Of a stretch of DNA of 64,000 bases, positions 10,838-23,400 are shown piece after piece (position 1 is the first letter of the stretch; the number at the start of each line of letters is the position of its first letter). The notes below the pieces were generated by a model that worked only from the letters and a program-made list of their open reading frames with translations, made no database searches and was not told the DNA's origin. The stretch is from Antennarius striatus (taxonomy: Eukaryota; Chordata; Actinopteri; Lophiiformes; Antennariidae). The translations under genes and the position numbers were made by a program. The DNA is taken from positions 11,653,001-11,717,000 of the forward strand of contig NC_090784.1 in the NCBI RefSeq assembly GCF_040054535.1, in the 5' to 3' direction.

Positions 10838-13800
10838 ATGGCGGAGTGTGAAGACGGTCCTAATATGTACTTTGCTCTCAGCAACATTCCTGTAGTGTTT
10901 CGTTCAGCAGACCTGAGAAATTATTTCAGTCAGTTCGTTGAAAGTGGAGGTTTTCGCTGCTTCCACTACCGACACCGACCGGAAGTCCTCAGAGAACCCG
11001 AGGTGCCCGAAAACACAGCGGAGGGTAGCGGCGAAGAGCAGACCGACCAGCCGTCAACACAGGCTGCTGTGAAGAAGCAGTCGTGCTGCTGTATCGTCTC
11101 AGTTCACCATAAACACGCCGAGAGGTTCGTCAGGATGTACGCAGGGAATCACTGGATCGACTCCCGGGGAAACTGGCTGGCTCGACGGTGTGTCATCAGA
11201 AGAGTGAAGGTGTCTGACGACAAAGGTTAGTGACGCTTATGGAACCATGATACTGATGGATGTGCCCCACCTCCATGATCTAATGCGGGGGAGGGGGGGT
11301 GAAACAGCAGCTCAAATATAATAACCACTATGAATTTCTGAAGTGAAGCAACTTATTGTGTCGACCATCAGCAGCAACCCTCATTCTGGACAGGAGTCAT
11401 GACCTCCAGAGGTCGTCCTGCCCACTGGGATGTCAGACTGGACCACTCAACCAAACCCACAGAATCTCGATGGTCAGACTATGTTACTGACCAGTCCAGA
11501 CTGGTGATGTGATTCCACTCCAGACAATGGGTACACAGCACAAGTAGAAGGTCCTGGGTGCCAGTAGTCTCTGTTCTAGAGCATTGACCATCAGGACCTG
11601 TTTCTGAGGTGCAGCTGATGTGTTGACTGTGAATCTGGGGACATTAAACTGTATCATACAGTATGTGCGCTATTGTAGATTACTGTGGCAGACCGCTCTA
11701 CATCCACTGTCAGTGACACAATCCTGGTCATTTTGCTGAGGGGTTGGTTCTTGGTGATGGCATGGTCTTCACAATCTTCGACCTATTTATTGGGGTGGCA
11801 TTCAATGAAAGACCAGTAATTTGGTGTTAGATAAGAGTCAGGTTTCATGTTCAAGGCTTTTTGACCAAACCTGGGATATTTTTACAAATAATAAAAACTT
11901 GTCCTACATAGAAATATACAGCAGTTTGAAATGGAGGAATTTTGCTCAGTTTGAGCATTTTTTAAAAACCTTGATTGTATTTCAGTGCCATATTAAAGGC
12001 ATAAGCCACTTAACTTACATTGGTATTAATCCTCACTTTGTAGTATTGGCCTGTGACATTTCAGGAATGAGTTTAATATCAAAGTTTTAGTCAGCAAAAT
12101 TAGACACATTTTTAATTTAGAACTTCTTACAGATGGAATTGTCTCTTTGAAAGACTCTCAGAATGTAATTGTTTCACTCTAAATTTAGTGTCCTGTTGGT
12201 AGTTTTGTGATGTGAAGGGTTTTCTCTGAAAATGTCATTGCATGTCCTTTCAGATGACCAGATCTTCCCTTATAAAACAAAGCATGAGCAGCGGCACCGT
12301 GTGTCCTTAACGGAATGTTTCACAGAAGCTGACCTGAAAAGTTTATCAGAGCTGAATCCGCCTGCTCTGATGCAGAATGGAAATGTGGGCACGCCGGTAA
12401 AAGTGTTTCTACAGCTCATTCAGTCATGCCGACTGCCTCCACGCCTCATCCGGAAGTTGGGTCTTACTTTCCCAAAGACCAACTCCAATCGACGTTACGG
12501 CAATGTACCATTCCAGTATCAGAACACTCAGACACTTGCAGCTACAGAGGAGACTGTTTTAACAGCTGCTGGACATGAAATATCAGGACCTGGCACTTTT
12601 GCTGGCCGACACTCAGGACAGAAGCAGCTGGCTGATCAAGTAGAAGCAACAGACACCACTGAGCCCCAGGAAGAGGAGGATGAGCAGTCAGATGCAGATG
12701 ATGTGAGTTCAGATATCAATCACTATGGCAAATATAAATACACTGCTGTTGTTAGCAACTGTATTATGAGACGTCTGAATTTACCACCACTTCGTCACTT
12801 ACTAATGTTGTGGGTTGTAGGATGATGACACCTGTGAGGAGTGGGAACGCCATGAGGCTTTGCACGAGGATGTAACGAGCCAGGAAAGAAGCAAAGAGAG
12901 GCTGTTTGAAGAAGAGATTGAATTAAAATGGGAGAAGGGTGGTTCAGGCCTGGTGTTCTACACTGATGCCCAGTATTGGCATGAGGAAGAAGGGGGTATG
13001 CAACATATACTCTAATAGTACAAGTTGTTATGCTTACCAAAACAGATAAAGCAACATGTTTATACTTGACAAAAAAAAAAAATCACATCTTAAATTATCC
13101 AATTGATACCAACAGCAGAACAGAATTCCACTCTGTAATGCTATAGTCATCTTCAGATTACCACCGCTACATCTAATATTTATAAAACACCACATTTAGA
13201 TATTTGTCTCAGCTTGACCTCATTACATTACACAAAATCAGTTAACTAAATTAAGATTCAGACTGGTTGTTGGTTGCTACCATTTTCAAAAAAAATGTAT
13301 GTGCTTATTGAAATTTTGACAATATTTATATCTCCCCGTGTCCATTTTTAGACTTTGATGAAGAAACGGCAGATGACTGGGATGTTGACATGAGTGTCTA
13401 CTATGATAAAGGTATCTCAAATTTGCTGTATGTGTTTGATTGGCTTGATTAATGGAATGAGTCAAAGTGTGAATTTTCTTACTACCTTTTTTTAATCCTG
13501 CTCTTTCCCTGACAGATGGGGGTGACATGGATGCCCGTGACTATGTCAGAATGCGTTATGAGAAAAGGCTGCGGGAGGGTCTCGAAAAAATGTCTGCAGA
13601 CAGTCAGTCTATTGGCAGCTTTGAGAGGTTCACTAAGGTAAAGTAGTGGATTTTAAGTAGACTTCTGTTCTTTCTTACCTATATTAAAGAATGTCTAATG
13701 TTTTTCTTGTTATCTTTAGGGCTTTGGTCGCCGTGTGATGGAAAAGCAAGGCTGGAAGGATGGAGAAGGTTTGGGACACAGTCAGATTGGGATTCCTGAA

Positions 13801-14123
13801 GCTCTTGATGCTGAGGGTCAAAATCCCAGATGCAAAAGAGGCTTTGGGTACGTATCAATACAGAGAAACAAAGTCAACAAAATGCATTTGCTTGCATGCT
13901 TTAAGAAGTGTGTCCTGATGTTATCGTATTTTTTTTTAGGTACCATGGGGAAAAAATGATATTACATTCTACAAAAAAGCCCAGAACAGATTTTCATATA
14001 TCTACAGTGTATGATAAACCCAAAAACATAGATGGAGGCGACACGTTGCTGAGACGTCAACCAAACACTAATATGAAGTACAGAGGCTGGCAACCAGGGG
14101 GCAGTATCGGACCACAAAGATGA
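10838..14123 (+). CDS. gpatch3: G-patch domain-containing protein 3
   Basis: Human GPATCH3 is a nuclear/cytoplasmic G-patch protein, reported to dampen RIG-I/MAVS antiviral signalling and linked to congenital glaucoma. Seven coding exons: 10838-11225, 12254-12702, 12821-12995, 13352-13411, 13516-13637, 13720-13847, 13940-14123; all junctions are GT-AG and the phases close to 501 aa. The N-terminal RRM-like part has YFALSNIPVVFRSADLRNYF and CFHYRHRP. The middle has LSELNPPALMQNGNVGTPVK, RRYGNVPF and an acidic tract. Then come EEWERHEALHEDV and ELKWEKGGSGLVFYTDAQ. The G-patch is in exons 6-7 (about residues 399-445: GFGRRVMEKQGW, GLG, RCKRGFGYHG). The tail retains LLRRQPNTNMKYRG. I chose the ATG at 10838 (MAECEDG) because the human protein starts at the same point; an in-frame ATG at 10775 would add 21 residues. 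Confidence 0.95.
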
Positions 14124-14169
14124 CGTCAGAGAATTATTATTTTGTATAATTGTCATTTTTCAGACTGTT

Positions 14170-14175
14170 ATTAAA
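14170..14175 (+). promoter_or_regulatory. Candidate gpatch3 polyadenylation signal
   Basis: ATTAAA, 47 bp after the gpatch3 stop, is the commonest variant poly(A) signal. The next gene, gpn2, starts 435 bp further on, so a short 3' UTR is expected. Confidence 0.35.
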
Positions 14176-14608
14176 ACATTTTCTAATACTTTTCACCGTT
14201 GCTGGTGTTGTTGTGTAGCTCATTATATGTTTTATATACTGTACTACATTACTGTGAAGTACCATTACAGGGATGTGGAAGTGAGTTTAACTGTCGCTGA
14301 TGTGGAATGAGAAATGCTTTTATTTTGAAACACTACAGTTTGACCCGGAAGTATTCAAGAAACAGGACGTGACGGTGAAAGCGGCAAATAACCATCGCTA
14401 CTTTTTTGTTTTAATTTTGAAAAACAAATTCGTCACCTTGTATCTTGGGTTTGTTAATTCAACTTTGCAATTTTGTTACTTTTATGGACTAAACTTACGT
14501 AAATGGCGCTAGTCTGAGATATTCTTGAGTAAGCTAACTGATTAAAAACTCACAACTTCAGCCTCGTCTTTCGCTGACACCGATGCGATCCGGTTAGTGA
14601 ACCGCACC

Positions 14609-17425
14609 ATGTCCAGTCAGACAGGCGGGAACCATGCTCTCCGCTTCGGCCAGGTGGTCATCGGACCCCCCGGCTCAGGAAAAACCACGTACTGTCAAGG
14701 AATGCAGGAGTTTCTCACTCAGCTGGGACGCAGAGTGGTGGTGGTGAACATGGATCCTGCCAACGACCGGCTGCCCTATCCCTGTGCGGTGGATGTCTCT
14801 GAGCTGGTCGCTCTGGATGATGTGATGGACGGCTTGAAGCTGGGGCCAAACGGGGGCCTCCTCTACTGTATGGAGTATGTTGAAGCCAATCTGGACTGGT
14901 TGGAAGGCAAGCTGAAAGAACAGGGTGACTGCTACTTCCTGTTTGACTGTCCTGGACAGGTGGAGCTGTACACCCATCAGAGTTCAGTCAAGAATATATT
15001 CTCCCATCTGGCCAAGTGGAATTTCAGGGTGAGATTTCTAACAACCAGGCGTGAGAATGATTTAAACATACTAGTTCCTAAGAGTCATCACCAGCACATT
15101 GTTATGTCCCCACACACCATCCCTTCTTTCAGCTGACAGCAGTGCACCTTGTGGACTCACATTACTGTGCTGACCCAGCCAAGTTCATCTCCGTGCTGTG
15201 CACCTCCCTGTCCACCATGCTGCATGTGGAGCTTCCTCACGTCAACATCCTGTCAAAGATGGACTTGATTGAGCGCTATGGGAAGCTTGGTGAGTCGACG
15301 GCTGTTAGTTTTCCCTCAAAGTAATTTACCACATTCACCCCCTACTACAATGAGGACAACTATTTTACAAATTCAAGTGCAAAAAAACCCGAATTTGACA
15401 TTTAACGCATAATGGCAACACTTTCCCCATCTGTATCCTTGTACAGCCTTCAACCTTGACTTCTACACAGAAGTCATGGATCTGACCTATCTCCTTGATC
15501 ACTTGGCTGCGGACCCCTTCTTTAAGAAATTCCACCAGCTGAATGAGAAGTTGGCAGAGGTCATTCAGGATTACAGCCTCGTCTCCTTTGTGCCGCTCAA
15601 CGTCCAGGTATGACTGAAGGCAGCGCAGTAGTTGTCCTGTCGGGTGTTTGTGGTGATCATATGTCGATGTAGAAAAACATAGAGTGAAAGGGTCAGAAAT
15701 ATACAAGGCCCTGTGTAGGAATCATGCATACTGGTTATTAAAATGTTGTTAATAGATAAGTCAGGATTAACTCAGGTTTTCACTCTTGACATTTTGTGAC
15801 ATGAAAAATTCAAAATATTTGTGCGTTATTTTTTCCCTTAAAATGACTTGACAGTGTCTTTTGTTGCCTTACGGCTGGACTGAGGTTAACACTGCTACTG
15901 TATAGTATGCCTTTGGTTTTGCAGCACAGAATAACTCTATGAAACACATAGACTTTGAAAAGCTTTCCGTTTTTATTCATTAGAATTTAGTACAAATATT
16001 AATTCTGACTTAATTCCTTGTAGTCTGTGTTTCTTTTAGGTTTCATTTGAGGTTGGTGAGAGATACTGAGTTTGCTGGCACTTAGGAATTCATTTTTTCT
16101 GGTTCTGTGAAGGGGTTTGGATGTAGTGAGGGATGACATGAAGTCGGCGTTAGAGAGGAGGATGCTGAAGATAGGCAGACATGGAAAAGGATGACAAACT
16201 GTGGGGACCCCTAAAGGACCTCTTGGGACAACTCGAAAGGAAAAGAAGTAGAAGAAGAAGAACAAGAGTAGAACTAGTATCAAAGACAAAAAAAAACTGT
16301 TATTGCTTCAGTTTCAATGCCTAATGGGCCCACCACCAAGAATTTCTATAAATCAACCACTACATGTTTCATTTAACAAACAGGTAATACATAAATAATT
16401 AAGCTTTTGAGATTTAGACAGTGAATCAATTTCCTGAAAATTGACTGGAGTTCTAGAAAGGAATCAGTCTGTCTGCAGACTCTATTCTTCATGGAGACTG
16501 ATGTGATCCTGTGGATCCAGAGACAGGCGTCTGGATCACTGTGCCTTCTCCTCACATGGAACTAGTAATTTATACAAATGACAGGTTGGCCTTTATAATT
16601 CTATCCTTGTTAGAATGCAGACTCGAATGGTTTTTGTGTTTTATGCCATTTAATTTAAGCAGCCACTAGTTGCTATTTACTCTAGATTAAGGCAAGAATG
16701 AAGAGTTTGGGCCTTGAGGAGAAAGATAATTTCATGAGTTTTATTGGTGTGTAGTTTCTGTCAAAGGAGGAAATATTGATGAAAATAAAGAAAACACTAC
16801 AGCCAGGATCATTTTAGGGAGATACTTAACTGTTGATGGAGCAGATCTGACTGGACACACATGCATGACATATGAAACAATTAAAATCTAATACTGATCT
16901 TTGATACGATTACTTGATATTTTGTATGCTGATTATTGAAAAAGCACAGGCCTTTAAATAGTCAAAGTGAGAGTCAAAGAGTTTTTCATTGTGTTTGGTC
17001 ATTGAATTCCTGCTGGAAAATCTATCTGATAAAACTCCTTTTTTTCTGCCTCCAGGACAAAGAGAGCATGACTCAGGTCTTACGAGCAGTGGACAAGGCC
17101 AATGGCTACTGCTTTGGAGACCTGGAGGAGAGAAATCTGCAGGCCATGATGTCAGCTGCTGTGGGGGCAGACTTCCAGTTCAACTCGTATCCTTTCCTAA
17201 TGGTGATTCGCCATGACTCATGCGCTTTAAAATCCAGTCCTCAGTATTTACTGGAGATGACTGAAACGCTGAATAATCGTCCCTTGAATGAGTTAAAAGC
17301 TAAATTTATACACATGTGACAATTAAAAATGTTTTCCTGAACAGGAATTCAGTACTCTTGGAGTTCAAGAGCGTTATGTCGAAACCGGTGGAAAGACTGT
17401 TGTGGAGGAAATGATGGACCTGTAA
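14609..17425 (+). CDS. gpn2: GPN-loop GTPase 2
   Basis: GPN2 is a small dimeric GTPase that helps assemble and import RNA polymerase II (and III) in the cytoplasm. Five coding exons: 14609-15028, 15133-15289, 15447-15607, 17056-17186, 17353-17425, giving 313 aa (human 310). The Walker A motif GPPGSGKT is at residues 19-26. The family-defining GPN loop is at 79-81 (LGPNGG), the G3-like DCPGQ follows in [11 protein letters not shown], and the G4-like SKMD is in [11 protein letters not shown]. The exon 4 end [17 protein letters not shown] and the C-terminal LGVQERY...EMMDL match the human protein. The ATG used is preceded by ACC and opens the family-typical N-terminus. The first four exons use normal junctions; the last intron looks U12-type. 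Confidence 0.96.
16030..16263 (+). mobile_element. RTE-like LINE 3' end in gpn2 intron 3
   Basis: The sequence GAGAGGAGGATGCTGAAGATAGGCAGACATGG, then GACAAACTGTGGGGACCCCTAAAGG and a GAAAAGAAGTAGAAGAAGAAG tail resemble the 3' end of fish RTE-type elements, whose usual ending is cgacccctaaaggg...gaagaagaag. It is spliced out with the intron. Confidence 0.55.
17187..17352 (+). other. Candidate U12-type (minor spliceosome) intron of gpn2
   Basis: The donor reads GTATCCTTT, a full match to the U12 5' splice-site consensus RTATCCTTT. TTTTCCTGAAC at 17332-17342 is close to the U12 branch consensus TTCCTTAAC, and its branch adenosine lies about 11-12 bases from the acceptor AG (17351-17352), the narrow spacing required. 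The intron is 166 bp and falls between codon positions 2 and 3 of a serine codon. Confidence 0.75.
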
Positions 17426-18033
17426 ACTAGAAAAGCTCAAAACCAGAACAAACTGGTTTCCCCTTCAGCACCAAAACATCAGGGGACCAAGGACTGACAA
17501 AAGCAGGAGAGAGAGAGAGATTGTAACTAACATTCGGTGGTGAAGATGCTTCAAGATGGTGACACTCCTCCTAAAAATCACAGTGAGGGTGGCTGTGGAA
17601 AGTTAATTATGAGCTTGCCTTTAGTTATTAAGGGAGCGTTGTGACTGTTCTGTGTCCCCACAGACAACAAGGAAGTCTTCAATACACACTGATACGTTTA
17701 GAACAAGTCACTCACAGACTCATTTATTTTCATGTGTGGAACACCCATATTATTAGAAACACACGGGTAAGAATCCAGCAGTGATGGTCTTTGAAATAAC
17801 TAAAAACACAAGATTCATTGATATTTTAGATAATGGGTGTATTATTCATTTATAATCGTTTGGTTTTTTAAAAAAATACTACGATAAAGATGATACACTG
17901 GACATTCTCTATTGGTGTTGTTCATGGTGCACATAGTAGTTCAGGACTTTATATGAGATTCAAAGACGAAACAGCATGTAGTCCTTGATATGAAGTAGAA
18001 TGTAATGGAACTTTTAACTAACAGCCTTAGAGG

Positions 18034-18035
<2 letters not shown>

Positions 18036-18122
<87 letters not shown>
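18036..18122. repeat. (GT)n microsatellite
   Basis: About 43 uninterrupted GT units, downstream of gpn2 and probably within or just beyond its 3' UTR. Confidence 0.95.
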
Positions 18123-18124
<2 letters not shown>

Positions 18125-18145
18125 ATCTTCAGTGGTTAATGAGAA

Positions 18146-18151
18146 AATAAA
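18146..18151 (+). promoter_or_regulatory. Candidate gpn2 polyadenylation signal
   Basis: AATAAA about 720 bp after the gpn2 stop. If used, the 3' UTR contains the long GT repeat. Confidence 0.3.
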
Positions 18152-18499
18152 GCTACATCTTATTTTTATAGAGCCATTTTTAATATTCTTTTCTTTTCCC
18201 AAATACTGTTGGAATTAGCCAAGCAGTCTGATTCCGAGGAACAAAGATTTATTTGTGTTTTTTGAACTCATACTTTAATACTATTAATCACAGACTCTGA
18301 CACTTTTTTTTTTATAACAAAAACGTTTGGTTTTCTCAGTAAAGATTGCTGTTGTGCATCAACGTGCTGGTAAAATACAAAAGTAAAGAACTGCATAGGA
18401 CCACAACATTCACGTCCTACCTACTAATAAATGAATTATGGTCGTTGAACGATTCCTTGGTGAAGACGAGGCGAATCAAACACCAACAAACCAGAATAA

Positions 18500-20420
18500 G
18501 GAATGACTGGCCTAGAGCGCTCCTCGTATGTCGTACCTATATCCGTCCAGCAGGGGGCGCACGGGTTCGTAAATCCTCCTCCCATCGCCTCCACACTCCG
18601 GTCCAGGTTTTGACGGCAGCCAGAGCAGAAAAATTAAGTCAGGCGGGGAGAGGAAGCTACATTAAATCTGTTTCTGCACAACTGGACCTGTGTCTGGTCT
18701 TTGGGGTGGAAAACCATGTCTGACTAAAAACCCAACTCCAACCTCTTTAAACTTTGTGCAGTTTTCACTGCCGTTGAGTGCTTTAAGCGCAAATCAGCAC
18801 CAAACCCAACATCCGCATTTTGAATTCACTTCCATTTTATTAGCGAATACGCCCTTTGTACACGTTTACCCGAAGCTTTGTGCGCCATCGTGTTCTTAAG
18901 CACCGACTACAATAAATGTGATCCCCCTACAGCCCAGGCTGATGTGTGGGGACACCTAATAACCGCCATGTGCCTCAGCTGCTCTGTGGATTTCCATGTG
19001 GACAGACTCTGCCTGCAAAGCTTTTAGCTCTCCACGCATTAGGGGGGTGTGTCAGGCGGAATGTTAAATTGTGTTCCGATGTTTGTGCATGTGATCAAGT
19101 ATGCCTTCTGCTGCCACTTCCTGCCTGCTCTCCGAGCCCCCTGGAGGTGGATGTGCGCGCGCATGTGCGCGTCGTGTGGAAAGAAAAAAAAAAAAAAAAG
19201 GAGCATGAGAGATTGGTTTCTGCGTGTGTGTGGGCCAAAAGCAATTATGTCCCTCATAAACCCCCAAGTCTGAACGTTAATCAATACCCAATCAAACAAG
19301 TCATTATCCTTGAATTTGGGTGTCACCCCCGCCCCTCCCCACGTGCACGCGCACACACACACTTCTCATTATCCTGTGTTCAGTGTGTGCCAGAGAAATC
19401 TGCTTGACTTCACCGAGGGGAGAGAGAGACTACCAACACGTATTTTTTTTACTTTAAATTTTATCTTTATTTATTAGAAGGTGAGATAAGCATAGAGGGC
19501 TGGAGTCTGAGCACCCATCCCCCCACGCCCAGGCAGCAGAGGAGTGAGAGACAGACAGAGAGGAGAGCAGTGGGGGTGGCAGGGAGCGGAGCAGGCAGGG
19601 GAGGGAATGAGCATTACATTTGCTGCAAGGCTTCTTCCATTTACTCTGGAAAAACCTGTGTGTAGGGCCTTCTGCGTGCAGTGGGAATTCATTAAAAGGA
19701 CCCGTTTTGAAAAGTTGATTTAAAAAAAAAAATTTTTTTTTCGCTCACAATAGATAATGACTGGAATGACTTGAAAATGTAGATATGAGAAAGCCAAGTC
19801 AGATAAACTCGGTCCATTTTCAGACAGAACCATCTGAGTGCGGTTTGTGTCTGAATACTTGGAAGCTGAAGAGTCTGCGTAAAAAAAAAAAAATTAAAAT
19901 AATAAAAACTACCTCAGATGATTAAATCCTGACTCTTGTAACGATCGTTCGTGGATCCCACGGCCTCGTGAACTACACTGTAACACACTAATGAATTACA
20001 CGTGTTTTAGCCCGTTTTCCGTGATAACACCGCCGCGACGGTCGGAGCGCCTTCCGCCGCAGGAGGAGATCCGCTCCGGGTTTTCCAGCCCGCCGCGGCT
20101 CGGTAAAATGGCTGTGTCTGTTGGAGCCTCGTGTTGGTTGGGTTCTCTCCCTGCCTCTACCCGGGCTCAGTAACACAACTCCCACAACAATTTCTGTCGC
20201 TTCCTTACGCATTGTATGGACCCTCCATCATAGCGCTCAGCCACTCACGGAGCCGGAACCAGGGGGGGGGCAATGGAAGCCGGATTCGGTCCGGTGTGAG
20301 GGGTGGGAATGCATCGACACAAGGATAAATGGCTATGAACAATTATTTATATTCCATGCTAGCTTTTGATTGTGACTGACTCGCAGAGAGAGAGGAGCGG
20401 TGTGTGGGGGGGGGAATATC
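18500..20420 (+). promoter_or_regulatory. arid1a upstream and 5' UTR region
   Basis: No coding exon is seen here. From about 19.95 kb the sequence turns CpG-rich (CGCCGCGACGGTCGGAGCGC near 20030) up to the arid1a ATG, as in a CpG-island promoter. A short upstream ORF of 21 codons, ATG 20108 to TAG, has a good purine-3 context, but whether it lies in the mRNA is unknown. A nine-G run lies just before the arid1a ATG. Short homopolymers occur at 19184-19199 and 19725-19740. Confidence 0.45.
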
Positions 20421-23400
20421 ATGGCCGCTCAGGTCGCCAGCGCCGCCACTCTTAACACTAACCCGCCTTCCGAACTCAAAAAGCCGGATCGAGAACCCAA
20501 GGAGGAGTCGGCACCGGGGGATAAGCAGTCGGACAAGAAGCAGCCGGGCTCGGACAGCGGATCTCCGGGCCGGGGGGAGCAAGACGGTGCCGACGCTGGA
20601 AATGCAGGGGGAGGAGGGGAGCCTGAGATGAAAAACGGGAATGGGAACCCGCCCAGGGCCAACACCAGTAACCAGAACGACTCCGTGGGCTCGGAGGTAA
20701 ATAACCACATCGGGTTGGTGCATCACCACGGCCCCGCTTTTCCGCCACCTTCGTACGGATACAGCCAGCACTACGGCCGGGCCCCTTTTCATCAACATGG
20801 CGGACAACAAAGCCCTGGCATGGCAGCTGCTGCGGGTACAGCCGTGCAGTCGAACACCATGATGGACCCGTATCAGCCCAACTCACACGAACATGGGTTT
20901 TCTAATCACCAGTTTAGCAGCTACAACCCGTTCCCGAACAGGACTCCGTACCCCGGCCAGCCGTTCGCCATGAGCTCCCCTCGCAGCGCTCAGCCGCCGA
21001 CAGCTGGGGGGCAGCCAGCGAGCGTGAAGCAGCAGACGGCAGCGGGAGGACCCGCGGCGATGGCCGGGTCTTACAACAACCAGAGATATTCTATCGGAAA
21101 CCCGCAACCGACGTCCACACCGACGCTCAACAAGCTGCTGACGTCCCCCAGCTCCACACGGACATACTCCAGCTACCCGTCCGGCGACTACAGCGGCCCG
21201 GAGGGCGCCGGGAAGGGGCCGTCTGACATGAGCAGCGGCAGCGGGCTGTACGGAGGCAGCGCCCCGGCCTGGCAACAAAGAAGCCACCTGTCTTCGCCTC
21301 TGAGCCCCGGCGGAGGCGGACAGCCGCTCGCTAGGACCCAGGTAACGACGCGCTGTTCCCCGTCACGTCAGCAGGGCTCCGGCCGGTCTTAGCTAGCAGC
21401 AGGCCAGCCATTGTCTGGGAGCTCTAAAGACTCTAAAATGGCTGCCTGTCGTTATTTTCCTTTTACACGAAAAACCTTTTTTTTTTATAACCGTCTTTGT
21501 TACATTTTTATCGGGAAAATAGGTGGAAAATACACGAGTAACGGCGGAAGGAGACAAAACGTGAAGTTGTTAAAACGGTGCAAGGACGTAGAGAGACGGG
21601 AAGGCCCGACTTTGTGAAGGGGTCGAAAAATAGTCCGTGAAGAGCAACGGATCCCTTTTCGCCTCTATTTGTTCCAGATATGCCCCGTTTTAAAGTTAAT
21701 ATTAATTATACAATCGGTGTGTTCATGAAGTACGGATCTATGGAGGCTGTCTTACGTACTTAGATGCTAGTTTGTGACAGGTACGTATTGTTTTCATGTC
21801 CGATAAGCGTTAATTTGACGACAGGACGGAAGGAATGCGCTGCACGCCGAATCAGCGGCTGTTAATGTTCAGTTTAAACGACGTAAACCTCCTGTTAGAT
21901 GTGGGGAAATGATTACTTTTAACTCTTTTTTGATAAATCCGTTTGATTTTGTGCTGGAAAAAGCCGCCGGGCTTCTCATACCCGCCGCACCGCAAAAACC
22001 GTCCAGCCGTAGATCGCAGTCTGCGCTGGGATTTGAATTGTGGAGGTAAAATGCTGCTGTCAGAGCCAGGAGATAGTTGGTCTTTGGTTGACACGCTTGC
22101 TGGAATCTGATTGGCTCCTCATCTGCTCCTCTTGGCCATTTATAATTACACGCGATGCGAGGCGGCAGTTTGTGATCGTGAAGGCAGCATCAGTCACCGG
22201 AGGGTCACCGCTGATCCAGGATCAGCTCCACAGATCGCCATTAAAACACGATAATACACGTGATGCGGGTTAGCATGTTTTCAAAACCTAAAAATAAAAC
22301 AAACAAACAAACAAACTGATGATTAGATATTTGTTATGTCATGCATGTTAAATAATAATAATATTAATAATATATTTTATTTAAAGGCGCCTTTCTTGAC
22401 ACTCAAGGACACCCTACAGAATTACACAAAGTCCATTTAAGAATCAACAATAAAAGTAGATAAAATCAATACAAAGAGCAGTAGATTTCATGTTTTTATT
22501 TATTATCAGAAACAGTCCTTTCACAGTTTTATTGGTTGATTGCTGAGCTCTGAAATCTACATCCTGACTTGACAGGTAGAGCGTTGTGATGTTTCAAAAC
22601 CTTTTTTTTTTTTAGCCATGTAACAGCATTGCAAGTTCAGCATTAAAAGTTCAGAATTTTATTGTTCATAAAGTGTTTTGAGGACTAATTTGGCATTCGC
22701 ATACATGTTTCCTTATTTGTTAGTGTTGATGTTCATTGTAAGCTTTTATTGCTTTATATTTTTACACTCACGTGATAGCAAAAGTAAAATGTGACCCTCT
22801 GCCAGTGAGGGTGTGTGTGTGTGTGTGTGTTTGTTTCTGCTGTGTCTGGCATGCCACACAAGTTTGACTGTGACTGCAAAGAATTCGCCCCAATCCCCCC
22901 CCCCAAGCCAATCAGAAGGCAGTCCACCATCTCTCACCAGCCCAGGGAGTTTCCTCTCTGTCTTATGCAGATTAGCCATGTGCTGCTCATATTTATTACA
23001 TGTCATTATCATGAATCTGCTAAATTTCATGTCCTGTTGGAAACAAGTTGCTGCTTTCGTTTTACGAGTTGTGTGATTAGTTTGGAATGGGATTATCACG
23101 ATTTTCTCTCAGCTAAGTACACATGTAGGATTTCATTCATTGCAATGAAAGGAAACACTCCTAAGGTAGACAGTCTTTGAAATTCTTGTCAACAGTGCCA
23201 ACCAATTTTATTGGAGATGAATAAATAATTGGATAATAATGGACACTAGCATCCTGACAATTTTGAATGACACCTAGCCTGGGATAGGATGTTAATACTA
23301 AATGTCGGTCTTTAGCCAGAGTATGCTCTTGCACATTTTTTGAGTCCCTCCAGCTGTTGCTTCATTTCTGGTGTCATTCATTCCGAGCCAAACGGCTCTT

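Noticed and set aside
18346-19407. Plus-strand frames of 125 and 153 codons upstream of arid1a
   Set aside because: Their composition follows the local GC and simple repeats, and no known motif is present; they lie in the arid1a promoter region.
20343-21287. Long minus-strand frames of 134-155 codons opposite arid1a exon 1
   Set aside because: They are antisense shadows of a GC-rich coding exon with strong codon bias.
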